A stretch of 64,000 nucleotides of DNA from Shimia sagamensis (GTDB taxonomy: Bacteria; Pseudomonadota; Alphaproteobacteria; Rhodobacterales; Rhodobacteraceae), in contig NZ_FXTY01000002.1 in NCBI RefSeq assembly GCF_900182745.1, positions 186,001 to 250,000 of the forward strand, written 5' to 3'. Positions within the stretch are counted from its first letter, which is position 1. Every line of letters starts with the position of its first letter. Shown in pieces: positions 46,692-57,063 of this stretch. The notes beneath the pieces were generated by a model. That model saw only the letters and a program-made list of their open reading frames with translations. It had not been told where the DNA came from and ran no database searches. The position numbers were made by a program, and so were the translations under genes.

Positions 46692-47741
46692 CTAGGGGAC
46701 CAACAGAGACGCATCACCATAAGAGAAGAACCGGTAGCCTTCCTTCACCGCATGATCATAAATCATACGGACCTCGTCTTGCCCCATCAAGGCACTCACC
46801 AGCATCATCAATGTGGATTTTGGCAGATGAAAGTTGGTCATCAGCGCATCCGCCACATTGAACGTGAACCCAGGATAAATGAAAATATCCGTGTTGCCTT
46901 CCCACGGCCCAACCACGCCACTCTCCCGCGCTGCACTTTCAATCAGCCGCAGCGCTGTGGTGCCAACCGGGATCACCCTGCCACCTGCCGCCTTGGTTGC
47001 GGCGATCTCTCTTGCCGCTGCGTCGGTCACACGCCCCCATTCGGCGTGCATTTTGTGCTCTTTCACGTTGTCGACTTTCACCGGCAAGAACGTTCCAGCC
47101 CCCACATGCAGAGTCACATGTGTAAATTGCACACCTTTGGCTTTTAGCGCTGAGAGCAGTGCATCATCAAAGTGCAGCGAGGCCGTGGGCGCTGCAACAG
47201 CGCCGGAATGTTTGGCCCACACGGTCTGATAGTCGGTCTTGTCTTTTTCATCCGCCGCGCGTTTGGCGGCAATGTAGGGTGGCAACGGCATATTGCCCGC
47301 CGCCTCCAGCGCCGCATCAAAATCGTCGCCCTCAAGGTCAAACTGCACCAGCCCCTGCCCGTCCTCTTTAGACAGCAAGCGCCCCCTCAGCCCGGCAGCA
47401 AAGACAATCTCTTCGCCTTCGCGAATTTTGCGCAAAGGTTTGATCAATGCCGCCCAAGCCCCGCCTGCGCGCGGTTCCAACAACGTCACGTCCATACGCG
47501 ATTGGGTTTCGCCCTCTGGCCCTTGGCGCACGCGATAGCCAGAAAGCCGCGCCGGAATCACTTTGGTGTCATTGAGCACCAGCCGGTCGCCCGGCTGCAA
47601 CAGATCCACCAGATCCGTGACAACCCCATCGGTGATGTCGCCGCCTTTGGCCACCAAAAGGCGCGCGGAACTGCGTGGCTCGGCAGGCCGGGTCGCAATC
47701 AAAGATTCAGGGAGGTCAAAATCAAAATCAGAAAGCTGCAT
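46692..47741 (-). CDS. queA: tRNA preQ1(34) S-adenosylmethionine ribosyltransferase-isomerase
   Basis: 349 residues. Transfers and isomerises ribosyl from SAM onto preQ1 in tRNA to give epoxyqueuosine. Family blocks: [29 protein letters not shown], and the [10 protein letters not shown] and [15 protein letters not shown] motifs. 14 bases separate it from the stop of the AsmA-like gene upstream, so they may be co-transcribed. tgt is not in the window. Confidence 0.97.
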   Translation of the reverse strand: MQLSDFDFDLPESLIATRPAEPRSSARLLVAKGGDITDGVVTDLVDLLQPGDRLVLNDTKVIPARLSGYRVRQGPEGETQSRMDVTLLEPRAGGAWAALIKPLRKIREGEEIVFAAGLRGRLLSKEDGQGLVQFDLEGDDFDAALEAAGNMPLPPYIAAKRAADEKDKTDYQTVWAKHSGAVAAPTASLHFDDALLSALKAKGVQFTHVTLHVGAGTFLPVKVDNVKEHKMHAEWGRVTDAAAREIAATKAAGGRVIPVGTTALRLIESAARESGVVGPWEGNTDIFIYPGFTFNVADALMTNFHLPKSTLMMLVSALMGQDEVRMIYDHAVKEGYRFFSYGDASLLVP

Positions 47742-47755
47742 CAGAGATCGCGCCG

Positions 47756-50700
47756 TTAGTTACTCAGGTCCGGAGGTGGACGGCGGAAAATCTCTCTAAA
47801 GAAGCCCGGCGTCAAGGCCGAGAGTGGGTTTACCGAGATCTCCGGCTGCTTTGCTGGGCCACGCAGGGTGTAATTGAACCCGATCAGCCCTTCACCCCGC
47901 CGCGCAAAAGGCCGCCCGATCACGTTCACCGCGTAAATTGGAGATACCGTTCCCTGGAAGTTGAACCATTCCTGCGCAAAGCCGTAGGTCCCGTTGGCAG
48001 ACAGCCCCATTGAAGGCCCCGCGGCGCTGCTCTCTCCAATCACCAACCGATCCGGCGTCAAGCGGAAGCGGGCAAACACATCTGTAAACAAGATCCCCGG
48101 CCCGGCCAACTGTTCCACCAATCCCACCACGCTAATCGCATTTAACAACTCCGCAACCAACGGCATTTGCTGAACTTTGACGTCTTTCATCTCCAGCACA
48201 CCGTCATATTCGCCTTTGGAAGCGCGAGGCACCATCGACAGGGTCATCGCCCCTTTACTGGCAGACTTCACCACGCCCATGCGCTGGGCAATCTGCCCGC
48301 CATTGTTGGACGTCACCCGCAACTGTGTGCCGTTCTGATGCGGCGCCAAAGTGCCATACACCAAAGGGCCACCTTTGAAGTTCCCACTAAAACTGCCATT
48401 CAAGCCGCCCTTAAAGCCAAGCTCTGCTTTCACTGGCCCCAGCCGGATATTATCCGTAACAACCACCTCGTCCACATTGGCGGTGATTGGCCCAATACCC
48501 GCTGCACCGCCGCGACCGCTGCTCTTGCTGCTGTCCGGCATATGCCGCATATCCAAACGCCCGCTGGTCATCACCACAGCCGGCGGCGCTTTACCACGCC
48601 CAAGCATTCTTCCAGTGCCGCTCAACCAACGGCCCACCGTAAAACTGTCCATCTGCGCGACACCAAGACCACCACCTTCTGCAATCGAAATGCGACCCTT
48701 GGCCCGCAGCCCTGGAGCCTCAAACACAATCCGGTCGATGGACGGCGACTTGCCTAAGGACATGTCCACTTCAAGATTGCCCTCGGCCTTGGCCTCTTTT
48801 CGCCACCCCAGAGGCGGCGACGACATACGCATGCCTACCAAATCAGACCACAAGCGTAACTTGGGCGCTTCGTCGCGAACAATGTCAATTTCATAGGACA
48901 CTTGCCCAACCTCAGACACCGTGCCCTTGGGCAACCCGACTTCAAACTCATCCAACGCCGCAGCACTCAACTCTGCCGTCCCGCTGAGCCAACTCCGCCC
49001 GGCATTTTCCTTGCCGCCAAACATGTGCCACTTCGCGGTGACCGGAATGTCCTCGACAAACCCATCTCCCCAAACGTCCACCCGCTCCGGTGTGGCCCCA
49101 ACTTGCAATGCGCCCCGCATTTCTTTGCCCGGTAGAAAATGTGTGCTGCGCACATCACTGAGGTCACCCCAAACATCATAGACCACCTCTTCGATGGGCA
49201 GCTTGTCCTTGAGCACCAATTCCACAATGCCAGCCAGGTTTGCCTGCCCGGAGGCAAAATCCACAGGCAGCTTGGCCTTGGTGAACAACTCAAGCGGCTT
49301 GCGATCCAGAAGCGACAACACCGCCTCCACCGGTCCCCGCGCTTGAGCGTGCACCACAGCAGGCGATTTTTTCACCCGCGTGTCCAAGATCACCATATTG
49401 GTGCCCGCCACATCAATGCGGCCCCCTTGGTCCGCTTCAACGTAGCCTGCCTCCGCAGTGATGTGCAGCTTGTGATCCTTCAACACCCCAAACCCGATCC
49501 CATCACGGACCGGAGGCATGGTTTTTACCGGCTTAATGTCGACATCGCGGAATTGGAAATTCACGTATACATCCGGCAGTTCCGCGCCTTTTGACCGCAC
49601 CGCCAGATCAATATCATGTAGAGTTGCTTTATAGATGTTCAGGTCGATCCACTTGCGCAGCTTGTGTTTGAAGCTTTTTGGCCACAGCGCAAGCACGCTT
49701 GCCGGCTCCACCTCGTCCATATGCCCGTTGAGGGCATAAGCCCAGTTTTCGCCTTCAGTTGTCAGACTACCATCCAGTACAATCTGATTGCCGTTCTGGC
49801 GCACCACCAATTGCCCCAGATCCAACTCAAACGGATCAAGCTTCAGCCGGAAGTCCGCAAAAGACCGTTCCAGTGCCACGGGATCATCGTCCAGATTACG
49901 TGGATTGGCGCGAAACTCGTTCAACGTTAGCTGTACCAAAAACTCTTCCGGCAAGCCTTGCGACAAAGACCCGATAAACGCTTCCCCATGGGCGTTAACT
50001 CGCACCATATCACTGCTCAGTGACAGCTCATCAAACCGGATAGCCCCCCGATTTGGGTCATAGGTCAAATAGCTGCGCATGCTTTCGAATGGCACCGGAC
50101 GCACTGCCCTATCCGGCTGCAACACACCGTCCGCAATCTGCAACGTTGCATTCACATTGCCAAGGTTGCCATCACTGTCGATGCTGGCCCTGAGCGCCCC
50201 GGAAATGGGCGCGCGCAAAATCTGCAACCAACTCAATGCGGCGGATTGTGAGGCAATATCTTCGCTGGGAAGATCTTCAAAATTCACCCCAAATTCCGTG
50301 GACCGCGTCCCAAACCGCGTGATCAGCGATGCCTCAATTGTACTGGCGTAGCTGCGGCCGCCCAACAACGTCATTTGTGACGCCAGTTCCACCACTTCAT
50401 CCGTGCGCCGCAATGTGATGTGCCCACCATCCACGGTCCAGGCCTGACGCGCGCGGCGGTCTTCAAATCGGATGGTGACATCCTCGATCTGAAACAAGTC
50501 AAGGTAAGCCAACAACGGCGCCTGCAAATAGCCTTCGATCTGGTCACCAAATGTGGTGATATCCGTGTCGGTCTGAAACGGGCCACCTCCCTGGCCGATC
50601 GAGATTTGCACTCGGCCGTCTTCCTGACGCACCACCAGCAAAGTCACGCCGGACACCTGCACATCGCGCAATGCAATCTGTCGATCCAGAAGCGGTTCAA

Positions 50701-51052
50701 AAGCCAGCCGAGCCCGGACCGTTTCCAGCCGCACCGGCGTCCCGCCCTGCTCCGGCGACACCTGAACTCCTTGCAATTCAATGCTTGGATCCCAGTCATC
50801 TTCGACCACCAGTGCCATGCGCTCAATAGACACATCAACACCGTCAAGTTGTTGATTAAGAGCCGTTTGCACCCGATCGTGCAGCCAGTCCGGTGCCTCA
50901 AGCGGCTTGCCGCTGAGCGCAAATCCTACCACGGCCAAAATCACCACAGGCACTATCAAACTGAACAACGCAATCACGCCAAACCTGCGCGCACGACGTG
51001 GTCGGCGTGAGGGGGGGGCCTCTGTGATCTCCGCCTCCGAATGCACCACCAT
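47756..51052 (-). CDS. large AsmA/YhdP-like inner-membrane-anchored protein
   Basis: 1098 residues from ATG 51052. A basic cytoplasmic start (SRRPRRARR) leads into one membrane helix ([23 protein letters not shown]) and a very long beta-rich periplasmic region. The DUF3971-like part is in the middle and an AsmA-like C-terminal region comes last ([31 protein letters not shown]). This is the YhdP group, which carries phospholipid toward the outer membrane as a bridge. The frame extends to a TTG at 51211 with an acidic Thr/Glu-rich extension; that start cannot be excluded. Divergent from bcp. Confidence 0.82.
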   Translation of the reverse strand: MVVHSEAEITEAPPSRRPRRARRFGVIALFSLIVPVVILAVVGFALSGKPLEAPDWLHDRVQTALNQQLDGVDVSIERMALVVEDDWDPSIELQGVQVSPEQGGTPVRLETVRARLAFEPLLDRQIALRDVQVSGVTLLVVRQEDGRVQISIGQGGGPFQTDTDITTFGDQIEGYLQAPLLAYLDLFQIEDVTIRFEDRRARQAWTVDGGHITLRRTDEVVELASQMTLLGGRSYASTIEASLITRFGTRSTEFGVNFEDLPSEDIASQSAALSWLQILRAPISGALRASIDSDGNLGNVNATLQIADGVLQPDRAVRPVPFESMRSYLTYDPNRGAIRFDELSLSSDMVRVNAHGEAFIGSLSQGLPEEFLVQLTLNEFRANPRNLDDDPVALERSFADFRLKLDPFELDLGQLVVRQNGNQIVLDGSLTTEGENWAYALNGHMDEVEPASVLALWPKSFKHKLRKWIDLNIYKATLHDIDLAVRSKGAELPDVYVNFQFRDVDIKPVKTMPPVRDGIGFGVLKDHKLHITAEAGYVEADQGGRIDVAGTNMVILDTRVKKSPAVVHAQARGPVEAVLSLLDRKPLELFTKAKLPVDFASGQANLAGIVELVLKDKLPIEEVVYDVWGDLSDVRSTHFLPGKEMRGALQVGATPERVDVWGDGFVEDIPVTAKWHMFGGKENAGRSWLSGTAELSAAALDEFEVGLPKGTVSEVGQVSYEIDIVRDEAPKLRLWSDLVGMRMSSPPLGWRKEAKAEGNLEVDMSLGKSPSIDRIVFEAPGLRAKGRISIAEGGGLGVAQMDSFTVGRWLSGTGRMLGRGKAPPAVVMTSGRLDMRHMPDSSKSSGRGGAAGIGPITANVDEVVVTDNIRLGPVKAELGFKGGLNGSFSGNFKGGPLVYGTLAPHQNGTQLRVTSNNGGQIAQRMGVVKSASKGAMTLSMVPRASKGEYDGVLEMKDVKVQQMPLVAELLNAISVVGLVEQLAGPGILFTDVFARFRLTPDRLVIGESSAAGPSMGLSANGTYGFAQEWFNFQGTVSPIYAVNVIGRPFARRGEGLIGFNYTLRGPAKQPEISVNPLSALTPGFFREIFRRPPPDLSN

Positions 51053-51258
51053 CTTGCTGTCTTTTGCAGATTCGGTGGTTTCGGATGTGGTGGCTGGACC
51101 CTCAGACGCGGAGTTATGATCGCCGTTCTCTGTCAGGGTTGATGCCTCTGTGTGTTCTGTTATTCCGGTGCTCGTGGACAAAACTATACCTGCAAGAGAC
51201 GCCCGACCCAAGACCGGATCACCGCTTTGGCAACATCGGGCCGCATAGGAGCAATTTG

Positions 51259-51723
51259 ATGATTGAGACCAACCAGCCTGCCCCCGATTTTATCTTGCCG
51301 TCCACTGCTGGCGACGACGTCACCTTGTCGGCCCTGCAACCCGCACCTGTGGCCCTGTTTTTCTACCCGCGTGACAACACATCGGGCTGCACCAAAGAGG
51401 CGATCGCGTTTTCCCATTTGCTTGAAGAGTTTGCCACAGCTGGCGTAAAAGTCTTTGGCATTTCCAAAGACACCATGAAAAGCCACGACAAGTTTGTTGA
51501 AAAGCAAAACCTGACCGTGCCCCTGTTGTCTGATGAAAACGGCTCCGTTTGTGAAGACTACGGCGTCTGGACCGAGAAAAAGATGTACGGCAAAACCTTT
51601 ATGGGCATTGTGCGGTCCACCGTGTTGATTGATGCAAATGGCAACATCGCCCGCACATGGCCCAAAGTGAAGGTCGACGGTCACGCGGAAGAGGTTTTGG
51701 CCGCCGCGAAAGCGCTCTCATGA
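51259..51723 (+). CDS. bcp: peroxiredoxin, BCP/thiol peroxidase type
   Basis: 154 residues. Thioredoxin-fold peroxidase with peroxidatic Cys44 in DNTSGCTKEA (family consensus usually TPGCT). No resolving cysteine at +5, so a 1-Cys or atypical mechanism is likely. Later blocks KFGISKD-like and FMGIVRSTVLID are intact. Reduces hydroperoxides. Overlaps the DUF455 gene by ATGA. Confidence 0.93.
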   Translation: MIETNQPAPDFILPSTAGDDVTLSALQPAPVALFFYPRDNTSGCTKEAIAFSHLLEEFATAGVKVFGISKDTMKSHDKFVEKQNLTVPLLSDENGSVCEDYGVWTEKKMYGKTFMGIVRSTVLIDANGNIARTWPKVKVDGHAEEVLAAAKALS

Positions 51724-52550
51724 CACAGTCTCTTGCAGAAATGGCGGTCGAGGTGCTCACCACCGCAGACGGCCGCGCCAAAACCACAATTTCCAAACAA
51801 CACGCCGACGCGTGGTTTGCTGCCCGTGAAGCGGGTGCTCCGTTGCCCATCGGCACCGCTAATCCACCGCTGCAACCGGCGCGTCCGGCGCAGCCGGAAC
51901 TGCTGAACCCACGTGACGTGCCCCGACGCAAACCCGGTAGCCCGCAAGGCCGCATCGCGATGTTGCACGCTGTCGCCCATATTGAACTCAATGCGGTTGA
52001 CCTACACTGGGACATCATCGCCCGCTTCACGGACGTCGAGATGCCACTTGGGTTTTATGACGACTGGGTGAAGTCCGCGGCCGAAGAATCCAACCATTTC
52101 AATCTAATCTGCGATAGCCTTGAAGCAAAAGACAGCTTCTACGGAGCGCTTCCCGCCCACGCTGGCATGTGGCGCGCGGCTGAAGACACCAGTGACGATT
52201 TAATGGGCCGCCTCGCTGTGGTACCGATGGTGCTGGAGGCGCGCGGGCTGGACGTTACCCCCGGCATGATCCGCATTTTTGAAAATGCCAAAGACGAACA
52301 AACACTGGAAGCCTTGCGGATCATTTATGCCGAAGAAGTTGGCCACGTTGCCTACGGATCCAAATGGTTTAATTTTCTCTGCGGCCGTCACGCGCTTGAT
52401 CCCAAAGCCACCTTCCATGGCCTTGTGCAAAAATACTTCCACGGCGCCCTAAAGCCGCCATTCAACGAAGAGAAGCGGGCTGACGCCGGTTTGCCACCTG
52501 ATTTCTACTGGCCGCTTTCAGACGAAGAGCCCCCCGCATACGCCCGCTAA
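51720..52550 (+). CDS. DUF455 ferritin-like protein
   Basis: 276 residues. The ferritin-like helical bundle shows metal-ligand candidates in HAVAHIELNAVDLHWD, KSAAEESNHF, VLEARGLDVTPG and IIYAEEVGHVAYG (two E...EExxH motifs), a di-iron arrangement. The family is unassigned; a hydroxylase role like MiaE has been proposed by similarity of fold. Its coupling to bcp (4-base overlap) suggests redox or oxygen chemistry. Confidence 0.9.
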   Translation: MTQSLAEMAVEVLTTADGRAKTTISKQHADAWFAAREAGAPLPIGTANPPLQPARPAQPELLNPRDVPRRKPGSPQGRIAMLHAVAHIELNAVDLHWDIIARFTDVEMPLGFYDDWVKSAAEESNHFNLICDSLEAKDSFYGALPAHAGMWRAAEDTSDDLMGRLAVVPMVLEARGLDVTPGMIRIFENAKDEQTLEALRIIYAEEVGHVAYGSKWFNFLCGRHALDPKATFHGLVQKYFHGALKPPFNEEKRADAGLPPDFYWPLSDEEPPAYAR

Positions 52551-52738
52551 AGATCGGCAACAAACCGCCCATCCCCGCGCAACACCTGCGCCGTATTGCC
52601 GAAACAAGTCAAAAACCTTGCCGGACATGGCGCAGACCGCTAAACCCTTGCCTCAAGGCGTCTGAAAAAGACGTTGGGGACAATGGGATGCGCCGGGGAT
52701 GGCGCTCTCTGGGATGGGACTAAACAAGGAATACTTCC

Positions 52739-54052
52739 GTGAGAACACGACTCGCGATCCGTGTGCACGCGATCCTGGAACGCTTCTTTCCGGAACGCAG
52801 GCTCTTTCTTCGGTCGGACACAGACACCCGCTTCATTCGCCTGAAGCCAAGCACGCAACTCATTGCCTTTGTGGGATCTTCCGCAATTGTCGCTTGGGCG
52901 ATTATTGCCACGGCAATCCTGTTGATGGACAGTATTGGCTCCGGCAACTTCCGTGAACAGGCCAAGCGTGATCAACTCACCTATGAGCAGCGTCTCAACG
53001 ATCTGTCTTCAGAACGTGACACCCGCACCGAGGAAGCCCTCGCCGCGCAGTCTCGTTTCAACTCCGCTCTGACACAGATTTCAGACATGCAGTCCGAATT
53101 GCTTGCCTCTGAAATCCGCCGCAAGGAGTTGGAAACCGGTATTGAGGTCATTCAATCCACCCTGCGCCGCACCATACAGGAACGTGAGGCGGCCCGCGAC
53201 GAAGTTGTGGCCCGTGATCAAGCCCAAGCGGAAACCCAGACGGCCCTCATCGGCTCGTCACCACTGGGCAACGACATGCTAGATGTGCTGTCCACCGCGT
53301 TGAATGAAACGGCAGCTGAACGCGATGAGGTTGTTGCCGACGCTCAACTGGCACTGCGGGCAGCCGAGGAAATGGAGCGCGAGCTGCTCCTGATGGAAGA
53401 GAAAAACGACAAGATCTTCCGCCAGCTCGAAGACGCCATGACCGTATCTGTTGAACCATTGACCAAAATGTTCACCGCCGCAGGCCTGGACACCAAAAAC
53501 CTGATGGACGAGGTCCGTCGCGGCTACCAAGGTCAAGGTGGGCCAATGATGCCCCTCAGCTTTTCCACCAAAGGCGTCGAGATTTCCGCAGAGACTCTGC
53601 GCGCCAACCGCCTGCTTGAGCAGCTGGATCAGTTGAACGTCTACCGTATCGCCGCGGAAACCGTGCCTTTTGACAACCCAATCAAATCCGCCTTCCGCTA
53701 CACCTCTGGCTACGGCATGCGCTGGGGACGGATGCACAAAGGCACCGATTTTGCCGCCCGCTACGGCACCCCCATCTACGCCACAGCAGACGGAGTGGTC
53801 ACCCACGCAGGCTGGCTGTCCGGCTATGGGCGCCTCGTAAAGATCAAGCATGATCACGGAATTGAAACCCGTTACGCGCACCAAGCGAAAATCCGCGTAA
53901 AAGTCGGCCAAAGAGTCTCGCGTGGCGACCATATTGGTGATATGGGCAATTCTGGACGCTCGACCGGCACGCATTTGCACTACGAAGTGCGCGTCAATGG
54001 TCGCGCAGTGAACCCGATGACATTTATCAAGGCTGGAAGAGATGTTTTCTAA
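52739..54052 (+). CDS. M23/LytM metallopeptidase, membrane-anchored, coupled to bactofilin
   Basis: 437 residues. The start is GTG 52739 with AAGGA upstream. A cytoplasmic basic region is followed by one membrane helix (about 42-62), a coiled coil of about 180 residues, and a C-terminal LytM domain with zinc ligands in MHKGTDFAARYG and THLHYEVR. The ligands are all present, so it should be an active peptidoglycan hydrolase. Overlaps the bactofilin gene by 11 bases. In other bacteria such a peptidase works with bactofilin to shape the cell. Confidence 0.92.
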   Translation: MRTRLAIRVHAILERFFPERRLFLRSDTDTRFIRLKPSTQLIAFVGSSAIVAWAIIATAILLMDSIGSGNFREQAKRDQLTYEQRLNDLSSERDTRTEEALAAQSRFNSALTQISDMQSELLASEIRRKELETGIEVIQSTLRRTIQEREAARDEVVARDQAQAETQTALIGSSPLGNDMLDVLSTALNETAAERDEVVADAQLALRAAEEMERELLLMEEKNDKIFRQLEDAMTVSVEPLTKMFTAAGLDTKNLMDEVRRGYQGQGGPMMPLSFSTKGVEISAETLRANRLLEQLDQLNVYRIAAETVPFDNPIKSAFRYTSGYGMRWGRMHKGTDFAARYGTPIYATADGVVTHAGWLSGYGRLVKIKHDHGIETRYAHQAKIRVKVGQRVSRGDHIGDMGNSGRSTGTHLHYEVRVNGRAVNPMTFIKAGRDVF

Positions 54053-54587
54053 GAGCAAGATCAACGACCCCGCACCAACACCAAACACTCCGGCCAAGCC
54101 AGCGGCCGCTGAGACCTCTGCGATCCCGGCCGCACCGGCCAAGGCGAGCGAATTCAAAAGCGCGTCGGCTCCCAAAGCCAAGCCACCTGCCTCCGTGCTG
54201 TCTACTGACCTGCACGTCACTGGCAACATGAAAACCACCGGTGACATTCAGGTCGAGGGCACCGTGGAAGGCGACATTCGCGCCCATCTGCTGACCGTTG
54301 GCGAAACTGCCACCATCAAAGGTGAAATCATTGCAGATGATGTGGTCATCAACGGCCGCATCGTGGGCCGTGTACGTGGTTTGAAAGTGCGCCTGACCTC
54401 CACAGCCCGCGTGGAAGGTGACATCATCCATAAAACCATTGCGATCGAAAGCGGCGCCCACTTCGAAGGCTCTGTGCAACGTCAGGACGATCCACTCACC
54501 GTTGGCAAAGCAGCAGCTCCACGCGCTGCGGCAGCTACCGCAGCAGCCCCGGCGGCGGCACCAGCAGCGGGCAAGCCCGCCAAATAA
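54042..54587 (+). CDS. bactofilin
   Basis: 181 residues. A central right-handed beta-helix of about 100 residues (LHVTGNMKTTGDIQVEGTVEGDI, AHLLTVGETATIKGEIIAD read as repeats) is flanked by disordered Pro/Ala-rich ends, typical of bactofilin. These polymers scaffold morphogenetic enzymes at the membrane. ATG 54042 lies inside the peptidase gene end. Confidence 0.95.
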   Translation: MFSKSKINDPAPTPNTPAKPAAAETSAIPAAPAKASEFKSASAPKAKPPASVLSTDLHVTGNMKTTGDIQVEGTVEGDIRAHLLTVGETATIKGEIIADDVVINGRIVGRVRGLKVRLTSTARVEGDIIHKTIAIESGAHFEGSVQRQDDPLTVGKAAAPRAAAATAAAPAAAPAAGKPAK

Positions 54588-54613
54588 GCGGCATAAACGC
54601 CACAGAGACAGTC

Positions 54614-54645
54614 AACCGCTGCGCCCTGCGCGGCGGTTTTTCTTT
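54614..54645 (+). terminator. terminator after the bactofilin gene
   Basis: AACCGCTGCGC-CCT-GCGCGGCGGTT (11 bp, one G-T wobble) followed by TTTCTTT. Confidence 0.88.
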
Positions 54646-54801
54646 GCGCAACCCACTGAAACCACACAAAAACCCAGACCACACACAAGCGCTTGCCTGT
54701 CCGCCCCGACAAGTCACTCTGCGCCAATTCCCATTTTTCCCCCCTAGGCAGAGCCATGTTCGCTTTCTAGGCTTCCCAAAGGTATATTTGGGAGTGATAA
54801 A

Positions 54802-55491
54802 ATGTTTCAGAAACTCGGCGCAGAATTCATCGGCACCTTCTGGTTGGTGCTTGGCGGCTGCGGCAGCGCTGTACTTGCCGCAGGTGTGGCAGACGTTGGT
54901 ATTGGCTGGCTTGGTGTCAGCTTGGCTTTTGGTCTCACGGTCATGACCATGGCGTATGCCGTCGGTCATATTTCTGGCGGACATTTCAATCCTGCCGTTA
55001 GCCTGGGCCTGATGATTGGAGGCCGCTTTGAAGCCAAAGACCTGATCCCTTACTGGGTTGCGCAGGTGGCTGGCGCCATTGCCGCTGCTGTTGTGCTCTA
55101 CCTCATTGTCTCCGGCGCACCGGAGTTTGCTGGCCCCGGCGGGTTTGCTTCCAACGGCTACGGCGCAGCATCGCCACAGGGCTACTCCATGATGTCGGCT
55201 TTGATCATTGAGGTCGTGCTCACAGCAGCTTTCCTGTTCATCATCCTTGGCTCCACGTCCTCAGGCGCGCCTGCGGGCTTTGCCCCCATCGCAATTGGCT
55301 TAGGCCTGACCCTAATCCACCTGATCTCCATTCCGGTCACTAACACTTCGGTGAACCCCGCCCGCTCCACTGGTGTGGCTCTCTTTGCAGATGGTCCTGC
55401 GCTGTCTCAACTTTGGTTGTTCTGGGTGGCACCTTTGCTTGGTGCCGCAATTGGTGGCATCTTGTGGAAGACCCTCGGGTCTGAAGAGTAA
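54802..55491 (+). CDS. aqpZ: aquaporin Z
   Basis: 229 residues with six helices and both NPA boxes ([11 protein letters not shown] and [10 protein letters not shown]). The aromatic/arginine filter residues HTR-type (FGLTV...SVNPAR) fit a water channel rather than a glycerol facilitator. AAGG precedes the ATG region at 54802. Monocistronic, between two terminator-like spacers. Confidence 0.95.
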   Translation: MFQKLGAEFIGTFWLVLGGCGSAVLAAGVADVGIGWLGVSLAFGLTVMTMAYAVGHISGGHFNPAVSLGLMIGGRFEAKDLIPYWVAQVAGAIAAAVVLYLIVSGAPEFAGPGGFASNGYGAASPQGYSMMSALIIEVVLTAAFLFIILGSTSSGAPAGFAPIAIGLGLTLIHLISIPVTNTSVNPARSTGVALFADGPALSQLWLFWVAPLLGAAIGGILWKTLGSEE

Positions 55492-55592
55492 AACCTGCTT
55501 GAACTCTGCGAGGGCGCACAGCCCTCGCAATGCGTGCCAGTTGACATGGAATCGGTGATCCAAAGCCTTTGTACCAACTCAGGAGACACGTT

Positions 55593-55913
55593 ATGAAACT
55601 AAAATTTCTCGCACTTTTCGCCACAACTTTCTGCGCAACCAGCGCAACTGCAGAAGACCTGTACTTCCTGCTAACAAATGAATCCAGCGCAGCAGTAACA
55701 GCCTTCCACGTCAGCACCTCTTCTTCCGAAAACTGGGAAGAAAACCTCATCGACGGTGGCTATCTCGACTCCGGCTATGAAATCAATGTTCGGATAGCAG
55801 ACGGCCAAACCACCTGTGTCTACGATGTCCTTGCTGAGTTTGCCGATGGTGCAACGTTGGAAGACTACAATCTCGACCTCTGTGAAATGGGCAGCTACAC
55901 CTTCTCAGATTGA
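55593..55913 (+). CDS. small secreted protein of a roseobacter family
   Basis: 106 residues. A signal peptide (MKLKFLALFATTFCATSATA) is followed by a mature domain of about 85 residues (DLYFLLTNESSAAVTAFHVS, NLIDGGYLDSGYEINVRIADG, CVYDVLAEF). Two cysteines remain that could form a disulfide. Similar Rhodobacteraceae proteins are, as I recall, sometimes mislabelled 'argininosuccinate lyase'; the sequence gives no support for that. CAGGAGACAC is its ribosome-binding site. Function unknown. Confidence 0.85.
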   Translation: MKLKFLALFATTFCATSATAEDLYFLLTNESSAAVTAFHVSTSSSENWEENLIDGGYLDSGYEINVRIADGQTTCVYDVLAEFADGATLEDYNLDLCEMGSYTFSD

Positions 55914-55928
55914 CCTCATTAGCCCAGT

Positions 55929-56672
55929 TTACAACACGTTGTAATGATCCAACGCAGGCTCAAACACCTTAGGCCCCTGCAGAGCGAACTTCTCAAACTC
56001 TTCAGTGGCCTTCTGAATCCTGTCACACCGAAACGTGCGTGGCGCATCTCGCAAATGGTCCCACGCCAGCACATACCATACCGGTGAACACAACAGCAGG
56101 TAATGCGGCGCAATCGTGCGCTTTGACTTGGTCCCGTCCTCACGCACGTAGTCAATCTCGACAAGCTTCTGATTGAGAAACGCCTGATGCAGAGTTTGTA
56201 CCACCCGTGGCTTGGGCTTCCCCATCGAGGTTTGCACCGGCAAAGACGCCTGCTCCGCAATCAGAATCCGTTTCTTGATACCTTCTACCGCGCGGCGTTT
56301 TTCCCTGGAAAACGACGCAATCAATTGCCGACGGATCGACCCCATCTGCGCCAAAAACAGCGGTGAGTTCATCTGTTCCGCCACAGCCAGGCTGATCAAC
56401 AGATCCACACTTTCGGCATAGGACAGGTTGAGCCGCCCTACCCCCCAATTCACATCCATGCGCACACCACCGCCACGACCACGCTCTGCCTCAATTGGCA
56501 GGCCCTGTGCCCGCATGATCTCGAGATCGCGCGCAATGGTGCGCCGGCTCACCCCGTGCGTCTGGGCCAAATCCTCCACCGTGCACGGCTCTTCGCCTTT
56601 CAACTGCGCTGCGATTTGATCCAACCGCATCATCCGGGTCTGCGCGTCTGCACGGGTACGTTTCTGTGTCAT
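55929..56672 (-). CDS. YafY-type regulator with WYL domain
   Basis: 247 residues. The N-terminal winged helix-turn-helix (VEDLAQTHGVSRRTIARDLEIM) is followed by a WYL domain with PHYLLLCSPVWYVLAWD. This architecture often controls the adjacent divergent gene. Here that is the small ABM-type monooxygenase gene at 56742, with 69 bases between starts. Confidence 0.92.
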   Translation of the reverse strand: MTQKRTRADAQTRMMRLDQIAAQLKGEEPCTVEDLAQTHGVSRRTIARDLEIMRAQGLPIEAERGRGGGVRMDVNWGVGRLNLSYAESVDLLISLAVAEQMNSPLFLAQMGSIRRQLIASFSREKRRAVEGIKKRILIAEQASLPVQTSMGKPKPRVVQTLHQAFLNQKLVEIDYVREDGTKSKRTIAPHYLLLCSPVWYVLAWDHLRDAPRTFRCDRIQKATEEFEKFALQGPKVFEPALDHYNVL

Positions 56673-56741
56673 GCAACAAATAGGACATAAAACGGCGTAT
56701 TATTCAATATCCCATGCCTGTCACTAATACAGGAGACTGAC

Positions 56742-57062
56742 ATGACCCCGATCACCGTTCTGGCCCCAATCAAACTTGCGCCCAACAAGAGTGAGACCGA
56801 CCTACTCGCGGCTTCCGCCAAATTCCAGTCAGACTTTGTTGCCAACGAGCCGGGCGTGTTGCGCCGCGAACTGGTGCGCGCGGAGGATGGCACCTATCTG
56901 GACATCGTTCAATTCCGCAGCGAGGCGGACATGGCCGACGTCATGGAGAAAGAGATGCAATCCCCGGTCTGTGCAGAGTTTTTCTCCGTAATGGACCTCA
57001 CCGATTTTGACCCTGACGCCCCCATGGACACCTACGTCTCTTTGGAAACCCACGCAGCCTAA
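56742..57062 (+). CDS. antibiotic-biosynthesis-monooxygenase-like (ABM) small protein
   Basis: 106 residues with the ferredoxin-like alpha/beta fold of ABM/dimeric alpha-beta barrel proteins (LAPIKLAPNKSETDLLAASAKFQ; LRRELVRAEDGTYLDIVQFR). A strong AGGAGACTG precedes the ATG. Divergent from the WYL regulator, its probable controller. Substrate unknown. Confidence 0.82.
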   Translation: MTPITVLAPIKLAPNKSETDLLAASAKFQSDFVANEPGVLRRELVRAEDGTYLDIVQFRSEADMADVMEKEMQSPVCAEFFSVMDLTDFDPDAPMDTYVSLETHAA

Positions 57063-57063
57063 G

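Noticed and set aside
55593-55913. Argininosuccinate lyase label for the small secreted protein
   Set aside because: Only 106 residues with a signal peptide and none of the lyase motifs.
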